Assembly (NCBI RefSeq): GCF_900102435.1
Contig: NZ_FNBU01000011.1
Span: 23,980-87,979, forward strand
Length of the DNA stretch: 64,000 nucleotides
Source: Sporolituus thermophilus DSM 23256
Lineage (GTDB): Bacteria; Bacillota; Negativicutes; Sporomusales; Thermosinaceae
Direction: 5' to 3'
The notes beneath the pieces were generated by a model. It made no database searches and was not told the origin of the DNA. It saw only the letters and a program-made list of their open reading frames with translations. Positions 43,366 to 52,195 of the stretch are shown here, piece by piece. Made by a program: the position numbers and the translations under genes. Numbering within the stretch: the stretch's first letter is position 1; each line of letters begins with the position of its first letter.

Positions 43366-43387
43366 CTTGTTAGATCGATCTAACAAG
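43366..43387. promoter_or_regulatory. LacI-family operator upstream of the lyase operon
   Basis: A 22-bp perfect palindrome with core TTGTTAGATCGATCTAACAA, sharing TTAGATCGATCTAA with the sites at 47650-47688. Confidence 0.82.
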
Positions 43388-43459
43388 TCGGCTAAAAGTA
43401 TGGCGCCCATAACAAGCCGTTATGCCGCCATACATAAAAATCGGTAAAAGCAGCAACTA

Positions 43460-44740
43460 CTAAACGCCCATCCATTTAAGCGGTACCAAAACAATTTGGG
43501 GGAACAAAATTAACAAAATTAGTACCACCGTTTCGATCAGCAAGAATGGCATAATATCCTTCATTAGGTCATCCATTAGCACCTTGCCGGCACCACACGC
43601 GGCGTTAAGCACCGTGCCGACCGGCGGGGTAAGCAGGCCGATGGCGTTGTTTAAAATAAACACTACCCCGAAGTAAATCGGGTCAATCCCCGCTTTTTTG
43701 ATGATCGGCATCAATACCGGTGTTAATATCAACACTGTCGGCGTCAGATCCATTGCCGTTCCTACAATAAATACCAGAATATTAATCGCGACCAGCAGCA
43801 ATACTTGATTACCCATATACGGCGCCAGCCAGCTTGTAACCATCGCCGGAATATTGGCAATGGCGATTAGCCAGGAAGACACCATTGCCGCCGCAATGAG
43901 AAACATAATAACACTGGTCGTTTTAGCCGCCGATATGAGAATATGATACAAGTCCCGAATGGTGATTGACCGATAAACAACGAAACAGAGAAACAACGTG
44001 TAAAATACGGCTACGACCGACGCTTCGGTGGGCGTAACAATCCCGAATTTAATGCCAATCATAATAATGAATGGCAAGGCAAGCGCCCAGGCGGCATCTT
44101 TGATTGCGATCGCAATTTCTTTCAACGAACGCCGCGGATATACTTTAACGTTCATTCTTCGGGCCATATACCACCAAAGTACGGCTAAACTTACCGCCAC
44201 CATCACTCCAGGCACTATGCCGGCCATAAAGAGTTTCATTACCGACAAGCCGCTAATAGATGCAAAGATAATAAAAGGAATGCTTGGTGGCAAAATCGGC
44301 GCAACAATCGATCCGGCACCGATTAATGCTGCCGAACGGCTTTTGACATATCCCGCCTCGGCCATCATGGGAACCATGATGGCCGCCAACGCCGCCGTGT
44401 CGGCAACCGCCGATCCGGACAGGCCAGCGAAAATAAAGGCCGTAATGATTGCCACATAGCCTAATCCGCCGCGAATATGGCCAACCAGGGCGATCCCGAA
44501 GTTGATTATTTTTTTGGAAATTCCGCCGGCATTCATCAGTTCGCCGACCAGGATAAAAAACGGGATAGCCATCAATGCAAAATTGTCTGCCCCGATAATC
44601 AGGTTTTGCGCCAAAATGCGGGTATCAAACATGCCCAGATGCAGCATTAACGCCACCCCGCACACCAGCAGGGCAAAAGCTATCGGCATGCCGAGCGCCA
44701 TAGCGCCGCAAATAGAAAACAGAAAAATTGCCACCGTCAT
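43460..44740 (-). CDS. dctM: TRAP transporter large permease (DctM), second set
   Basis: 426 residues, about 12 membrane segments. Family stretches include GMPIAFALLVCGVALML at the N-terminus, ILVGELMNAGGISKKIINF and FAGLSGSAVADTAALAAIMV, and near the end LNNAIGLLTPPVGTVLNAAC. Its start overlaps the small permease stop by 4 bases (ATGA). With the two genes before it, it imports an organic acid for the LacI-controlled pathway. Confidence 0.95.
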   Translation of the reverse strand: MTVAIFLFSICGAMALGMPIAFALLVCGVALMLHLGMFDTRILAQNLIIGADNFALMAIPFFILVGELMNAGGISKKIINFGIALVGHIRGGLGYVAIITAFIFAGLSGSAVADTAALAAIMVPMMAEAGYVKSRSAALIGAGSIVAPILPPSIPFIIFASISGLSVMKLFMAGIVPGVMVAVSLAVLWWYMARRMNVKVYPRRSLKEIAIAIKDAAWALALPFIIMIGIKFGIVTPTEASVVAVFYTLFLCFVVYRSITIRDLYHILISAAKTTSVIMFLIAAAMVSSWLIAIANIPAMVTSWLAPYMGNQVLLLVAINILVFIVGTAMDLTPTVLILTPVLMPIIKKAGIDPIYFGVVFILNNAIGLLTPPVGTVLNAACGAGKVLMDDLMKDIMPFLLIETVVLILLILFPQIVLVPLKWMGV

Positions 44741-45300
44741 TGGCTTATTTCTCCTTTGTTAACCTGATTTAAATTTATCTCTTCTTCCGATTCTTTCAGG
44801 ACAATCAAGTCGTCAATTGCCCCTTGCACAAATAGTCCCCGATAGATACGGCAGCAGATGACCAAAAACATGCCGACACTGGTAAGAATGCCAACAGCAT
44901 ACATGTAGGCGAGTGGCAACCCGGTCGCCGGCGACAGGGTTCTGGTAGTCAGCATTGTCATTTTTAAACTGCCTTCAAACAATACCCACAGACAGCCAAC
45001 CACCAGGATATTGCTGACAAAAAAACAAAGTTTTTTCAGGGCCGGCGACAGCTTTTGCACCAAAGAAGTAAATCCAAGGTGATTGTTGTCTTTCAGCGCG
45101 CCAATTGCGCCCATGAACACAAGCCAGACAAATAAAAACCTGGATAATTCTTCTGCCCACGTTATACCGGAATTGAAAAAGTAACGCAGCACAACGTTGG
45201 TAAAGATAAAAATCCCCATAAGCGCCAGGAGTACTGCCATGATACCGTTGACTGCCGCCTCAAATTTCGCTATTTTCTTCATGCGGTTAACGTCCTCCAC
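44737..45300 (-). CDS. dctQ: TRAP transporter small permease (DctQ), second set
   Basis: 187 residues with four membrane segments. The signature NVVLRYFFNSGITWAEELSR is complete, and WLVFMGAIGALKDNNHLGF follows. The C-terminal tail past about residue 165 is longer and more acidic than usual (LKESEEEINLNQ). Overlaps dctM by 4 bases. Confidence 0.94.
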   Translation of the reverse strand: MEDVNRMKKIAKFEAAVNGIMAVLLALMGIFIFTNVVLRYFFNSGITWAEELSRFLFVWLVFMGAIGALKDNNHLGFTSLVQKLSPALKKLCFFVSNILVVGCLWVLFEGSLKMTMLTTRTLSPATGLPLAYMYAVGILTSVGMFLVICCRIYRGLFVQGAIDDLIVLKESEEEINLNQVNKGEISQ

Positions 45301-45323
45301 CGGCAGATTTACAAGTTAGGGCC

Positions 45324-45358
45324 GGCTTCTTAAGGAGGCTAAGCCTCCCTAAGAAGCC
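45324..45358 (-). terminator. Strong hairpin between dctP and dctQ (second TRAP)
   Basis: GGCTTCTTA/TAAGAAGCC plus GGAGGCT/AGCCTCC form 16 bp with almost no loop. No T-run follows on the minus strand. Same position as hairpins in the other two binding-protein operons of the window. Confidence 0.6.
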
Positions 45359-45386
45359 AACAACAATTTGCTTTTTAAATACCGCC

Positions 45387-46403
45387 TTACTGTTTCGTCG
45401 CCGCTATCAACCTGTCAACCAGGTCGCCGCCGATTGACGCCGCCACCTGTTTATACAGCGGCTGCAACATTTGCTTGATTTTTTCTTGTTCACCCGGGTT
45501 CAAATCGCTTATCTTCATGCCTTTTTCTTTAAGATAAGCAATACTGCTCTTGTCTTCCTCATCATTTAGTTTCCGTTGATAATCACGAGCCTCAATTGCC
45601 GCTTTTTTGATAATCTCCCGTTCTTTATCGGTAAGCGAATCCCAGAAAACCTTGCTTACCATAAATACATTGGCATTATAGATATGGCCGGTATTCGTCA
45701 AATATTTTTGCACTTCGTAAAATTGACTGGCAACTACGTTACCGTAAGGGTTCTCCTGCCCATCGACAACTCCCTGTTCCAGGGCGCTGTACAACTGGGA
45801 GAAGGCTATCGGCGTCGGGTTGGCTCCGAGCAACCGCCAGGTTTCAACATGTACTTTGCTTTCCAATGTCCGTATCTTTAGACCTTTAATATCATCCGCG
45901 GTTTTAACCTCACGCTTATTGTTGGTAAGATGCCGGAAACCATTTTCCCAATATGCCAGCCCGATAAGTCCGGCTTTAGGCAAATCCTGCAATAATTCCT
46001 GACCGATCGGCCCGTCAAAAACCTTATAGGCAGTTGCCTTATCCTTAAATAAGAACGGAAGGTCGAATACATCCATCCGGGGAGCAAAAGCAGCAATAAC
46101 CCCGGTCGATACCGCCGTTCCATGGACGGTACCCATCTGCAGGGCTTCAATTACCTGCCGGTCACCACCCAGCACACCATCGGAAAATACTTCTACTTTT
46201 ATTGTGCCTCCGGTTTCTTTTTCAACAATTTCCCCAAACTTGTAAAGGCCTTTCGTGAGCGAACGGTCTTTATTCGTAACAATTCCCAGTTTCATGACTT
46301 TCGTCCCGGCACTTTTGTTCCCCGAATTAGACTCAGACGAGCAGCCGGAAATAAATAATAAACAGGCCACCAGCAGACTAATTAAGCTCAGGTATCTTTT
46401 CAT
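45387..46403 (-). CDS. dctP: TRAP transporter solute-binding lipoprotein (DctP), second set
   Basis: 338 residues. Signal peptide MKRYLSLISLLVACLLFISG ends in a lipobox (ISGC). DctP motifs: GLKIRTLESKVHVETWRLLG (ligand arginine) and ALEQGVVDGQENPYGNV (QEN). An in-frame spacing to the upstream dehydrogenase of about 110 bases allows co-transcription. The ligand is probably the substrate of the zinc dehydrogenase or of the downstream lyase operon. Confidence 0.94.
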   Translation of the reverse strand: MKRYLSLISLLVACLLFISGCSSESNSGNKSAGTKVMKLGIVTNKDRSLTKGLYKFGEIVEKETGGTIKVEVFSDGVLGGDRQVIEALQMGTVHGTAVSTGVIAAFAPRMDVFDLPFLFKDKATAYKVFDGPIGQELLQDLPKAGLIGLAYWENGFRHLTNNKREVKTADDIKGLKIRTLESKVHVETWRLLGANPTPIAFSQLYSALEQGVVDGQENPYGNVVASQFYEVQKYLTNTGHIYNANVFMVSKVFWDSLTDKEREIIKKAAIEARDYQRKLNDEEDKSSIAYLKEKGMKISDLNPGEQEKIKQMLQPLYKQVAASIGGDLVDRLIAATKQ

Positions 46404-46514
46404 CCACGTTCTCCCCTCTCATAATAGGCTTAAACCAAACTTTCTGTTCTCTTTACCCTAAATCAACCACACCACTATCGCCATCAGCCCCCTTTCGCAG
46501 GGTTATCTTGGTTA

Positions 46515-47510
46515 TCAGCGCGCAAACGCTAACAAAATTTTGGCATAATTTCCGGATAGCGCCTGAGCATATGCAGCTTGATAATCTGCTAGCGGAACGA
46601 CTTTGGAAATAACCGGCTCGACAAATAAGGAAGGACAACTTAAATATTCAATCGCGTCGGCAAAATCTTTCAATGTATAAATTATCGTCCCTAATATTGA
46701 TATTTCATTGCGCACAATATGGATCGGACTCATGTTTACCGGTTCGCCGGTTATCCCTAACGCAATCATTGTGCCACCAGGTTTGACGATCTGCATTGCT
46801 TGCTGGATAGCCGCCTTTACGCCGGCAGCTTCTACAACCACGTCAAACAGTTCGCCATTGACAGCTTGCGGCATTAAAGCCGTTACCGCCCCAAGCGCTT
46901 TCGCAATTTCTAATTTTACGGGATTCACATCAATAGCCGTAACTTTGGCGCCTAAATGAAGGGCTAGGGCGACGGCTAACAGCCCCTCTGTCCCACACCC
47001 GACAATTGCTACTGTCGTACCCGGGAGTATACTGGCTTTTTTCAACGCATGAATTGTAACTGCAAACGGTTCAATCAGTATCGCCCGCTCGTCAGGTAAA
47101 TTCCCTGGCACAGGAAAAACATATTTGGCATCCAGTATGACCTCCTGGGCAAATACCCCGTCAATTGCAACACCGAGCGGTTTTTTCTTAATACAAATGT
47201 TAGTTTTTTCATTTAGACAAAATTCGCACGTCCCGCAAAAAGTATTGGGAAAAACCACCACTCTTGTTCCAATATCATAAGGTACTGCCGCCCCAGCTTC
47301 AATAATCGTGCCTAACGCCTCATGCCCCGGCCGGATTGGATATTGCGCATAGCTTATCGCTCCCTGGTATACCCGCAAATCAGACCCGCATATTCCCCCA
47401 TAGATCATTTTTATCTTTACTTCGTTATCCTTTAGGCGTGAAGCCATCTCTGCTGTCCGCAACTCTAACTCATTAGGCCGCTTTAAATATAGCTCAAGCG
47501 TGTTACTCAC
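46515..47510 (-). CDS. Zinc-dependent medium-chain alcohol/polyol dehydrogenase
   Basis: 331 residues. Catalytic zinc ligands Cys in GGICGSDLRVY and His-Glu in RPGHEALGTI; structural zinc cysteines in FCGTCEFCLNEKTNIC; NAD loop VAIVGCGTEGLLAVALAL. Most like sorbitol/threonine dehydrogenase-type enzymes that oxidise a secondary alcohol. It is divergent from the LacI-family gene, with tandem operators between them, and leads the transporter operon. Confidence 0.92.
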   Translation of the reverse strand: MSNTLELYLKRPNELELRTAEMASRLKDNEVKIKMIYGGICGSDLRVYQGAISYAQYPIRPGHEALGTIIEAGAAVPYDIGTRVVVFPNTFCGTCEFCLNEKTNICIKKKPLGVAIDGVFAQEVILDAKYVFPVPGNLPDERAILIEPFAVTIHALKKASILPGTTVAIVGCGTEGLLAVALALHLGAKVTAIDVNPVKLEIAKALGAVTALMPQAVNGELFDVVVEAAGVKAAIQQAMQIVKPGGTMIALGITGEPVNMSPIHIVRNEISILGTIIYTLKDFADAIEYLSCPSLFVEPVISKVVPLADYQAAYAQALSGNYAKILLAFAR

Positions 47511-47649
47511 CTTCTTTGCTACTCATAGTGTTTGACTTTTATTGCAGTTTGTTGAGTACTTGTGTAGCTATCAGCGCTAACTCCTTTCTTAACAAAGTTT
47601 TTTCATTACGGCCGTAATAACCTTTAAAACTTTTTGTAAAAATGCGACA

Positions 47650-47688
47650 ATCATATTAGATCGATTTATTAGATCGATCTAATATGAT
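47650..47688. promoter_or_regulatory. Tandem LacI-family operators between dehydrogenase and regulator
   Basis: Two copies of TTAGATCGAT offset by 13 bp; the second forms the palindrome ATTAGATCGATCTAAT (47668-47683). An outer dyad of 16-bp arms (47650-47665 and 47673-47688) spans both. The region 47511-47878 otherwise carries only the divergent promoters. Confidence 0.8.
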
Positions 47689-47878
47689 TTTATTCCCGCC
47701 CAGTCAAGGCTGTCAATATAAATTTTGGTATATTTTAAAAATAACATTAAGTTAAAACTGTCACAATTGCTTGGCGTTTTTGTTTTGTATATAATTGACA
47801 GCAGCTAGCCGACAACATATAATAGCCCTAGTATTTTTTCTTTTTAATCAGCAAAGCTACCAAAATGCAGGTGGTTAT

Positions 47879-48922
47879 ATGAAGACAAGCAAAAAACGCA
47901 GTCACGTAACATTACAAGATGTCGCCGCCCATGCCGGCGTTTCGCGCGCAACAGCCTCGCTGGTCCTGCGCGGCAGTCCCAATATTTCGGAAGCAACCCG
48001 CCAAAAAGTTTTGGCAGCTATGCAACAATTAGGCTATGTCTATGACCGGATTGCAGCCAATTTGCGATCCAATGCATCATCGACCGTAGGATTAATCATT
48101 ATGGAGCTGGCAAACCCGTTTTATTCCGAATTACTGGTTGGCATTCACCAGGAACTTGATAAATTCGGTTACACCGTCATTTTAGGTACAACCTTTGATT
48201 CGCACGCCATACAGGAACGACTGCTTTCAACCATGCTGGAACACCGGGTCGGCGGCATTATTTTATCGGCTGTGCCCGGCAGCTCCAGTGAAGGTGTTAA
48301 TCAAATTATAAAATTGGGCATACCCGTTGTTTTAGTCGGCCGAAAAATTGCCAATGTAAGCTGCGACTATGTCGGGATCGATAACGTCCGCGGCGGTCAA
48401 ATTGCCGCTGAACATCTTATTCGCAAAGGACACCGCCGCATTGCCTTTTTAGGTGGATTTTCCCAGCTTTCTTCATGGCAAGAGCGTAAACGCGGATACG
48501 ATCAAGCCCATTATGCTGCCGGCCTGCCGATCGATAATAATTTAGTCGTGGAAACACCGGCTACCCGCCAAGGCGGCATTGCAGCCATCCAAAAGGTTTT
48601 AACCGCACCCGAACCACCCACTGCCGCCTTTTGTTATAACGACATGATTGCCATCGGGGCGATGATGCAAATGAAAGAAATGGGCTTCGTTCCCGGCCGC
48701 GATATGGCAATTGTCGGCTTTGACGATATTCCAGAAGCAACTATCTTCAGCCCGAAACTTACAACCGTGTCTTCTTTCCCCCGCCTTATGGGTATCCACG
48801 CCGCCCGCCTTTTGCATGCACAGATTGAGGGCGCAGCTGACGAGCCACAGACCATTATTTTGCAACCAGAGCTTATTGTCCGCGAGTCATGCTCTTACGC
48901 GAAAAACCAGACACGCGCTTAG
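47879..48922 (+). CDS. LacI-family transcriptional regulator
   Basis: 347 residues. N-terminal LacI helix-turn-helix TLQDVAAHAGVSRATASLVL with a hinge helix (IAANLRSNASST), then a periplasmic-binding-protein-like effector domain starting VGLIIMELANPFYSELLVGI. The ATG at 47879 follows AGGTGG; a longer frame has no such site. It is divergent from the zinc dehydrogenase and probably represses both the dehydrogenase-TRAP unit and the lyase unit through the TTAGATCGATCTAA palindromes. Confidence 0.94.
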   Translation: MKTSKKRSHVTLQDVAAHAGVSRATASLVLRGSPNISEATRQKVLAAMQQLGYVYDRIAANLRSNASSTVGLIIMELANPFYSELLVGIHQELDKFGYTVILGTTFDSHAIQERLLSTMLEHRVGGIILSAVPGSSSEGVNQIIKLGIPVVLVGRKIANVSCDYVGIDNVRGGQIAAEHLIRKGHRRIAFLGGFSQLSSWQERKRGYDQAHYAAGLPIDNNLVVETPATRQGGIAAIQKVLTAPEPPTAAFCYNDMIAIGAMMQMKEMGFVPGRDMAIVGFDDIPEATIFSPKLTTVSSFPRLMGIHAARLLHAQIEGAADEPQTIILQPELIVRESCSYAKNQTRA

Positions 48923-48942
48923 CAATTTTCCGGATTAAACGG

Positions 48943-48978
48943 CGAAAATGCCCCCACAAGAGGGCATTTTCGTAATTT
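48943..48978. terminator. Bidirectional terminator between lacI-type gene and aroD
   Basis: CGAAAATGCCC / GGGCATTTTCG, 11-bp perfect stem, with A/T tails on both sides, between convergent genes. Confidence 0.85.
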
Positions 48979-48988
48979 TTAAGCTACT

Positions 48989-49753
48989 TTAATTATTACT
49001 TGCACCTATCGCTTTTTCAATCACGGTAAGGACCGTTCGTAAATCGTCAATTTGGATCTGACCGGGAGCTGAGCTGTTTGCGCCAATCGCAAAACTGAGC
49101 GCCGACCCAAATACACCTCCTATCATGCGGCTTATTACGCCATAACGTCCCATGGATATGGTAATTATCGGTATATTAACAAGTCGTTTCGCTGCCAGGG
49201 TTACCTGTAAAAGCGCTAAAACATCTTCCAGGGTGCGGGGCATGACGGCCACTTTGGCAACATCGAGTTGGTACTGAACGGCTTGCGCAAACTTTTGCAG
49301 CAAAATATCCGCTGCCGGCGTGCCTTCAAAATCGTGGAATGAGCCAATAATTTTTTTCTTGGTTTTAAGCGCTACAGTCCGCAGACATTCAATATAGGCG
49401 GGCGGATTGCTTAATTCATAATCGATATATTCCCACCCGGTATTTTGGCAAATATTTATGAGAAGTTCAAGAATATCGTGGTCATTTAAAGTAATTGGCT
49501 GACCACCTTCCCGCCGCGACCGTACGGTAAAAATAAACGGGATATCGCCTGCCGCCTTTTTGATCCAGTTGGCTATACGAATTACCTCATCGCTTTGGCT
49601 AATATCACCAAAAAAATCGGCCCGCCATTCAATAACATCCGGTTTTTTTACCAGAACTTCGCTCAATTCGGCCATTACCGCATCCCCAGTCCGCCCAACG
49701 AGCGGCACACAGATTAGCGGTTTTGTTCCTTGTCCAATCATCGTGTTGTTCAC
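48989..49753 (-). CDS. aroD: Type I 3-dehydroquinate dehydratase
   Basis: 254 residues. Active-site residues of the class I enzyme are visible: Glu in VIEWRADFF near residue 41, general-base His in IIGSFHDFEGTP near 139, and the Schiff-base Lys in DVAKVAVMPRT near 166; ISMGRYGVISR and the SSAPGQ loop close the barrel. It dehydrates 3-dehydroquinate to 3-dehydroshikimate. Many Firmicutes use the unrelated type II enzyme for biosynthesis. It follows aroK on the same strand. Confidence 0.93.
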   Translation of the reverse strand: MNNTMIGQGTKPLICVPLVGRTGDAVMAELSEVLVKKPDVIEWRADFFGDISQSDEVIRIANWIKKAAGDIPFIFTVRSRREGGQPITLNDHDILELLINICQNTGWEYIDYELSNPPAYIECLRTVALKTKKKIIGSFHDFEGTPAADILLQKFAQAVQYQLDVAKVAVMPRTLEDVLALLQVTLAAKRLVNIPIITISMGRYGVISRMIGGVFGSALSFAIGANSSAPGQIQIDDLRTVLTVIEKAIGASNN

Positions 49754-49784
49754 AGCATTACCCCCTAATTTGCAGAGATATTAA

Positions 49785-50306
49785 TCAAGCGAGTTCGCCC
49801 CTGGCCCGCAAAAAGCCAATAATCAGTTCCGAAACCCGCAAGGGGGTAATCGTACTCGTTTCGATGGCAAAATCCGCAACGGCGTAATGTCTGGTCCGCT
49901 CTTGCAGCAGTTGTTCGATCGCCTGTAATTTGTCCGGTCTTTTCAGCAGCGGCCGCTGAACCTTGTCATTTTCCACGCGCCGCAAAATTACCTCCGGCGC
50001 TGCCTGGAGACAAATCACGACACTATTTTGTTTCAGCCATTTAACATTCTCCGGATAAAGCACCGCGCCACCCCCAGTGGCCACCACCGCGTTATCATAA
50101 CGGGAAACAGCTTGTATCGCGCATCGTTCCTGTTCGCGGAAAAACGGCTCCCCATGAATGGCAAAGATCTCTTCCACCCTTAACTTGCACTTCGCTTCTA
50201 TTTCCTGATCGATATCGATAAACGTCCGTCCCAATTGATTGGCCAGGATGCGTCCAGTGGTTGTTTTTCCGGTGCCCATGAAGCCAATCAAAACGATATT
50301 TTTCAT
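49785..50306 (-). CDS. aroK: Shikimate kinase
   Basis: 173 residues. Walker A IGFMGTGKTTTGRI, the substrate-binding Asp and Arg in FIDIDQEIEAK and FFREQE, the GGGAV loop in VVATGGGAVLY, and the lid RPLLKRPD. The ATG at 50306 follows AAGGAG; the frame upstream adds 14 residues without a site. It lies about 30 bases before aroD, forming a two-gene shikimate-pathway unit. Confidence 0.93.
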   Translation of the reverse strand: MKNIVLIGFMGTGKTTTGRILANQLGRTFIDIDQEIEAKCKLRVEEIFAIHGEPFFREQERCAIQAVSRYDNAVVATGGGAVLYPENVKWLKQNSVVICLQAAPEVILRRVENDKVQRPLLKRPDKLQAIEQLLQERTRHYAVADFAIETSTITPLRVSELIIGFLRARGELA

Positions 50307-50631
50307 TGACAAGCAACTCCTTCCTACCATACTACCCGCATTGCGCAAACCAGTATTTAGTCAAAACGCGCAAGGCCAATACAACCGGTGTTGGCGAATA
50401 ACTACCCGCCAATGAACCATGCTACCATCCTCCTTTAAAACCTGATAAGGCAAAATAAACAACCATATTACTTAACAAAATACCAACCTACTATCTGCCC
50501 CAGCTGCCACGTGTTACAATTTTGTCCGTATGGGGCGTGTATCTTGTATTCAATTAGATTGCTATCAATGTTAGCATAAACATCATCACTTGTGAATAGG
50601 ATTTTCGGAAAAATTACCGCTTATAAAAATT
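50307..50631. other. AT-rich intergenic region upstream of aroK
   Basis: No gene supported. It should hold the aroK-aroD promoter; no riboswitch-like fold was recognised. Confidence 0.4.
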
Positions 50632-50676
50632 AGCAGGAGGCAATGCCGGCCTTCGCCGCATTACCTCCTGCTTTTT
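50632..50676. terminator. Bidirectional terminator after the Nramp-like gene
   Basis: AGCAGGAGGCAATGC and GCATTACCTCCTGCT form a 14-15 bp stem; the plus side ends in TTTTTATT and the minus side in AATTTTTAT. It lies 13 bases beyond the minus-strand stop codon. Confidence 0.85.
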
Positions 50677-50688
50677 ATTCCCTATTAT

Positions 50689-52128
50689 TTACTTGATAAA
50701 CCCAAACTGCTGCCCGATTGATAAAGCGGCCATGGTAAGCAGGAACAGCCCTGATGCAATCGTGGCATACCTGACCCACGGGGCCATCCGGTACTCCAGC
50801 GGCAGCATTCTGCTTTCCGTCCACACCTGGGCCAGCGCCCATAGCCCGCAGCCAAGGGTGCCACCCAGCAGGCCGCCGATGGTGAGGATGGTGACAACGT
50901 TGAACCCGAACCAGTTGTAGGCCAGGCCGACCGCAACAATATATACATAAACAAACTTGGCGCAGCCTTGCCGCCCCTTTTCCCGGACCCACTTAAACAC
51001 GGGCGCGAAGGTCTCATAGGTAGTGGAAGGATAGAGCTCCATTATGCTGTAGAGCGTACCCCACAGGGCGCACCACACGCCCAGGTAATAAAGATAAACC
51101 AGCGACGGATGGAGAAAAGTGAGGAACCGCGCCTGGTGCTCAAGCAGCTTGTTCCCGGCGGGAATGAGTTGCGCGGTGTGGAGCATCGCCGCCCCCAGCG
51201 CGGTGAAAGCAACGGTAATGAGGAGCAGAGCGCCAAAACTGACTGTCGTGTCGACTTGCGCGGCCTTTAGCCACGTCATGGCTTTGGTTACTTCTTCCTT
51301 TTCGGTAGGCAGCGGCAAGGTCTTGTCACATTTCGCGGTCAGGATTTTCTCTTCTATTTCCCGGAAGTTGGGCAGGCCAAACACGCCCCAGCCTTTGGCC
51401 CGATACAGGCCGACATAGCCGATGTAGTCGTAGATGCCGCCGCCGATAGCGCCGACATAGGCCACCATCTCCAGCCAGATTTTCCGGCTGGCTACGTCCG
51501 GATATTTGGCCACGACCCACGGTTCATACACAGGCAGGCTGGGAATCATGCCGAGCAGGATCTGGCCCCACGCCGGTTTGGACGCAAACAAAGCGATCAA
51601 AGTAGTAATAACCATCGTGACAACAATCGCCGTTTGCGATTTTTCCACCCAGCTATAACCGCCGGCGAGAACAATGGCCAAAGTTCCAAGAATATAGATG
51701 GTCGCCCACAGCGGAACCGACAAGGACCCACCCGTGAGCATCATTGTCATGTTGCCGAGCAGGTTGGCCAGCCCGCCTACCCAGGACGGGAAGCTGGCAA
51801 TGGCCAATAGGCCCATCAGCACAGGGAACCAGTTTTTCGGGCCGGGGAAGAGCTGGCCCCATCTGGCGACCGGATGTTCGCCGGTTAGGACAATATAGCG
51901 CGTTCCTGAATAGCTCATAAACCCTTTAGCCAGTGCGCCCAGCAGCAGGCACCATAAAATGCCGTAGCCAAAAATGGCGGCACCGCGCGGCGCGAAAAAG
52001 ACTTCGCCGCTGCCGACCGTCGCTGACGCAAGGATAAACCCGGGTCCCATGAAGGCGAGCAATCCCTTCCAGCCTCCCAGCAACCTCTCATCCGGTTCCG
52101 GATACTTAAACAACGCTTTTTCACTCAT
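50689..52128 (-). CDS. Divergent Nramp-family metal ion transporter
   Basis: 479 residues, about 11-12 membrane segments. The Nramp start (LAFMGPGFILASATVGSGEV) is clear, but the metal-binding DPGN motif of the first helix is replaced by TVGSGE. Canonical manganese/iron importers need that Asp and Asn, so this belongs to a non-canonical branch, perhaps a magnesium or non-metal transporter. It lies 67 bases behind a small membrane-protein gene and may be co-transcribed with it. Confidence 0.82.
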   Translation of the reverse strand: MSEKALFKYPEPDERLLGGWKGLLAFMGPGFILASATVGSGEVFFAPRGAAIFGYGILWCLLLGALAKGFMSYSGTRYIVLTGEHPVARWGQLFPGPKNWFPVLMGLLAIASFPSWVGGLANLLGNMTMMLTGGSLSVPLWATIYILGTLAIVLAGGYSWVEKSQTAIVVTMVITTLIALFASKPAWGQILLGMIPSLPVYEPWVVAKYPDVASRKIWLEMVAYVGAIGGGIYDYIGYVGLYRAKGWGVFGLPNFREIEEKILTAKCDKTLPLPTEKEEVTKAMTWLKAAQVDTTVSFGALLLITVAFTALGAAMLHTAQLIPAGNKLLEHQARFLTFLHPSLVYLYYLGVWCALWGTLYSIMELYPSTTYETFAPVFKWVREKGRQGCAKFVYVYIVAVGLAYNWFGFNVVTILTIGGLLGGTLGCGLWALAQVWTESRMLPLEYRMAPWVRYATIASGLFLLTMAALSIGQQFGFIK

Positions 52129-52195
52129 CCTTTTGTCCCTCCTTTATAAACAACAATGCGATCAAGGCGACTTTCGCGTCCGGTTTATTCCCCGC

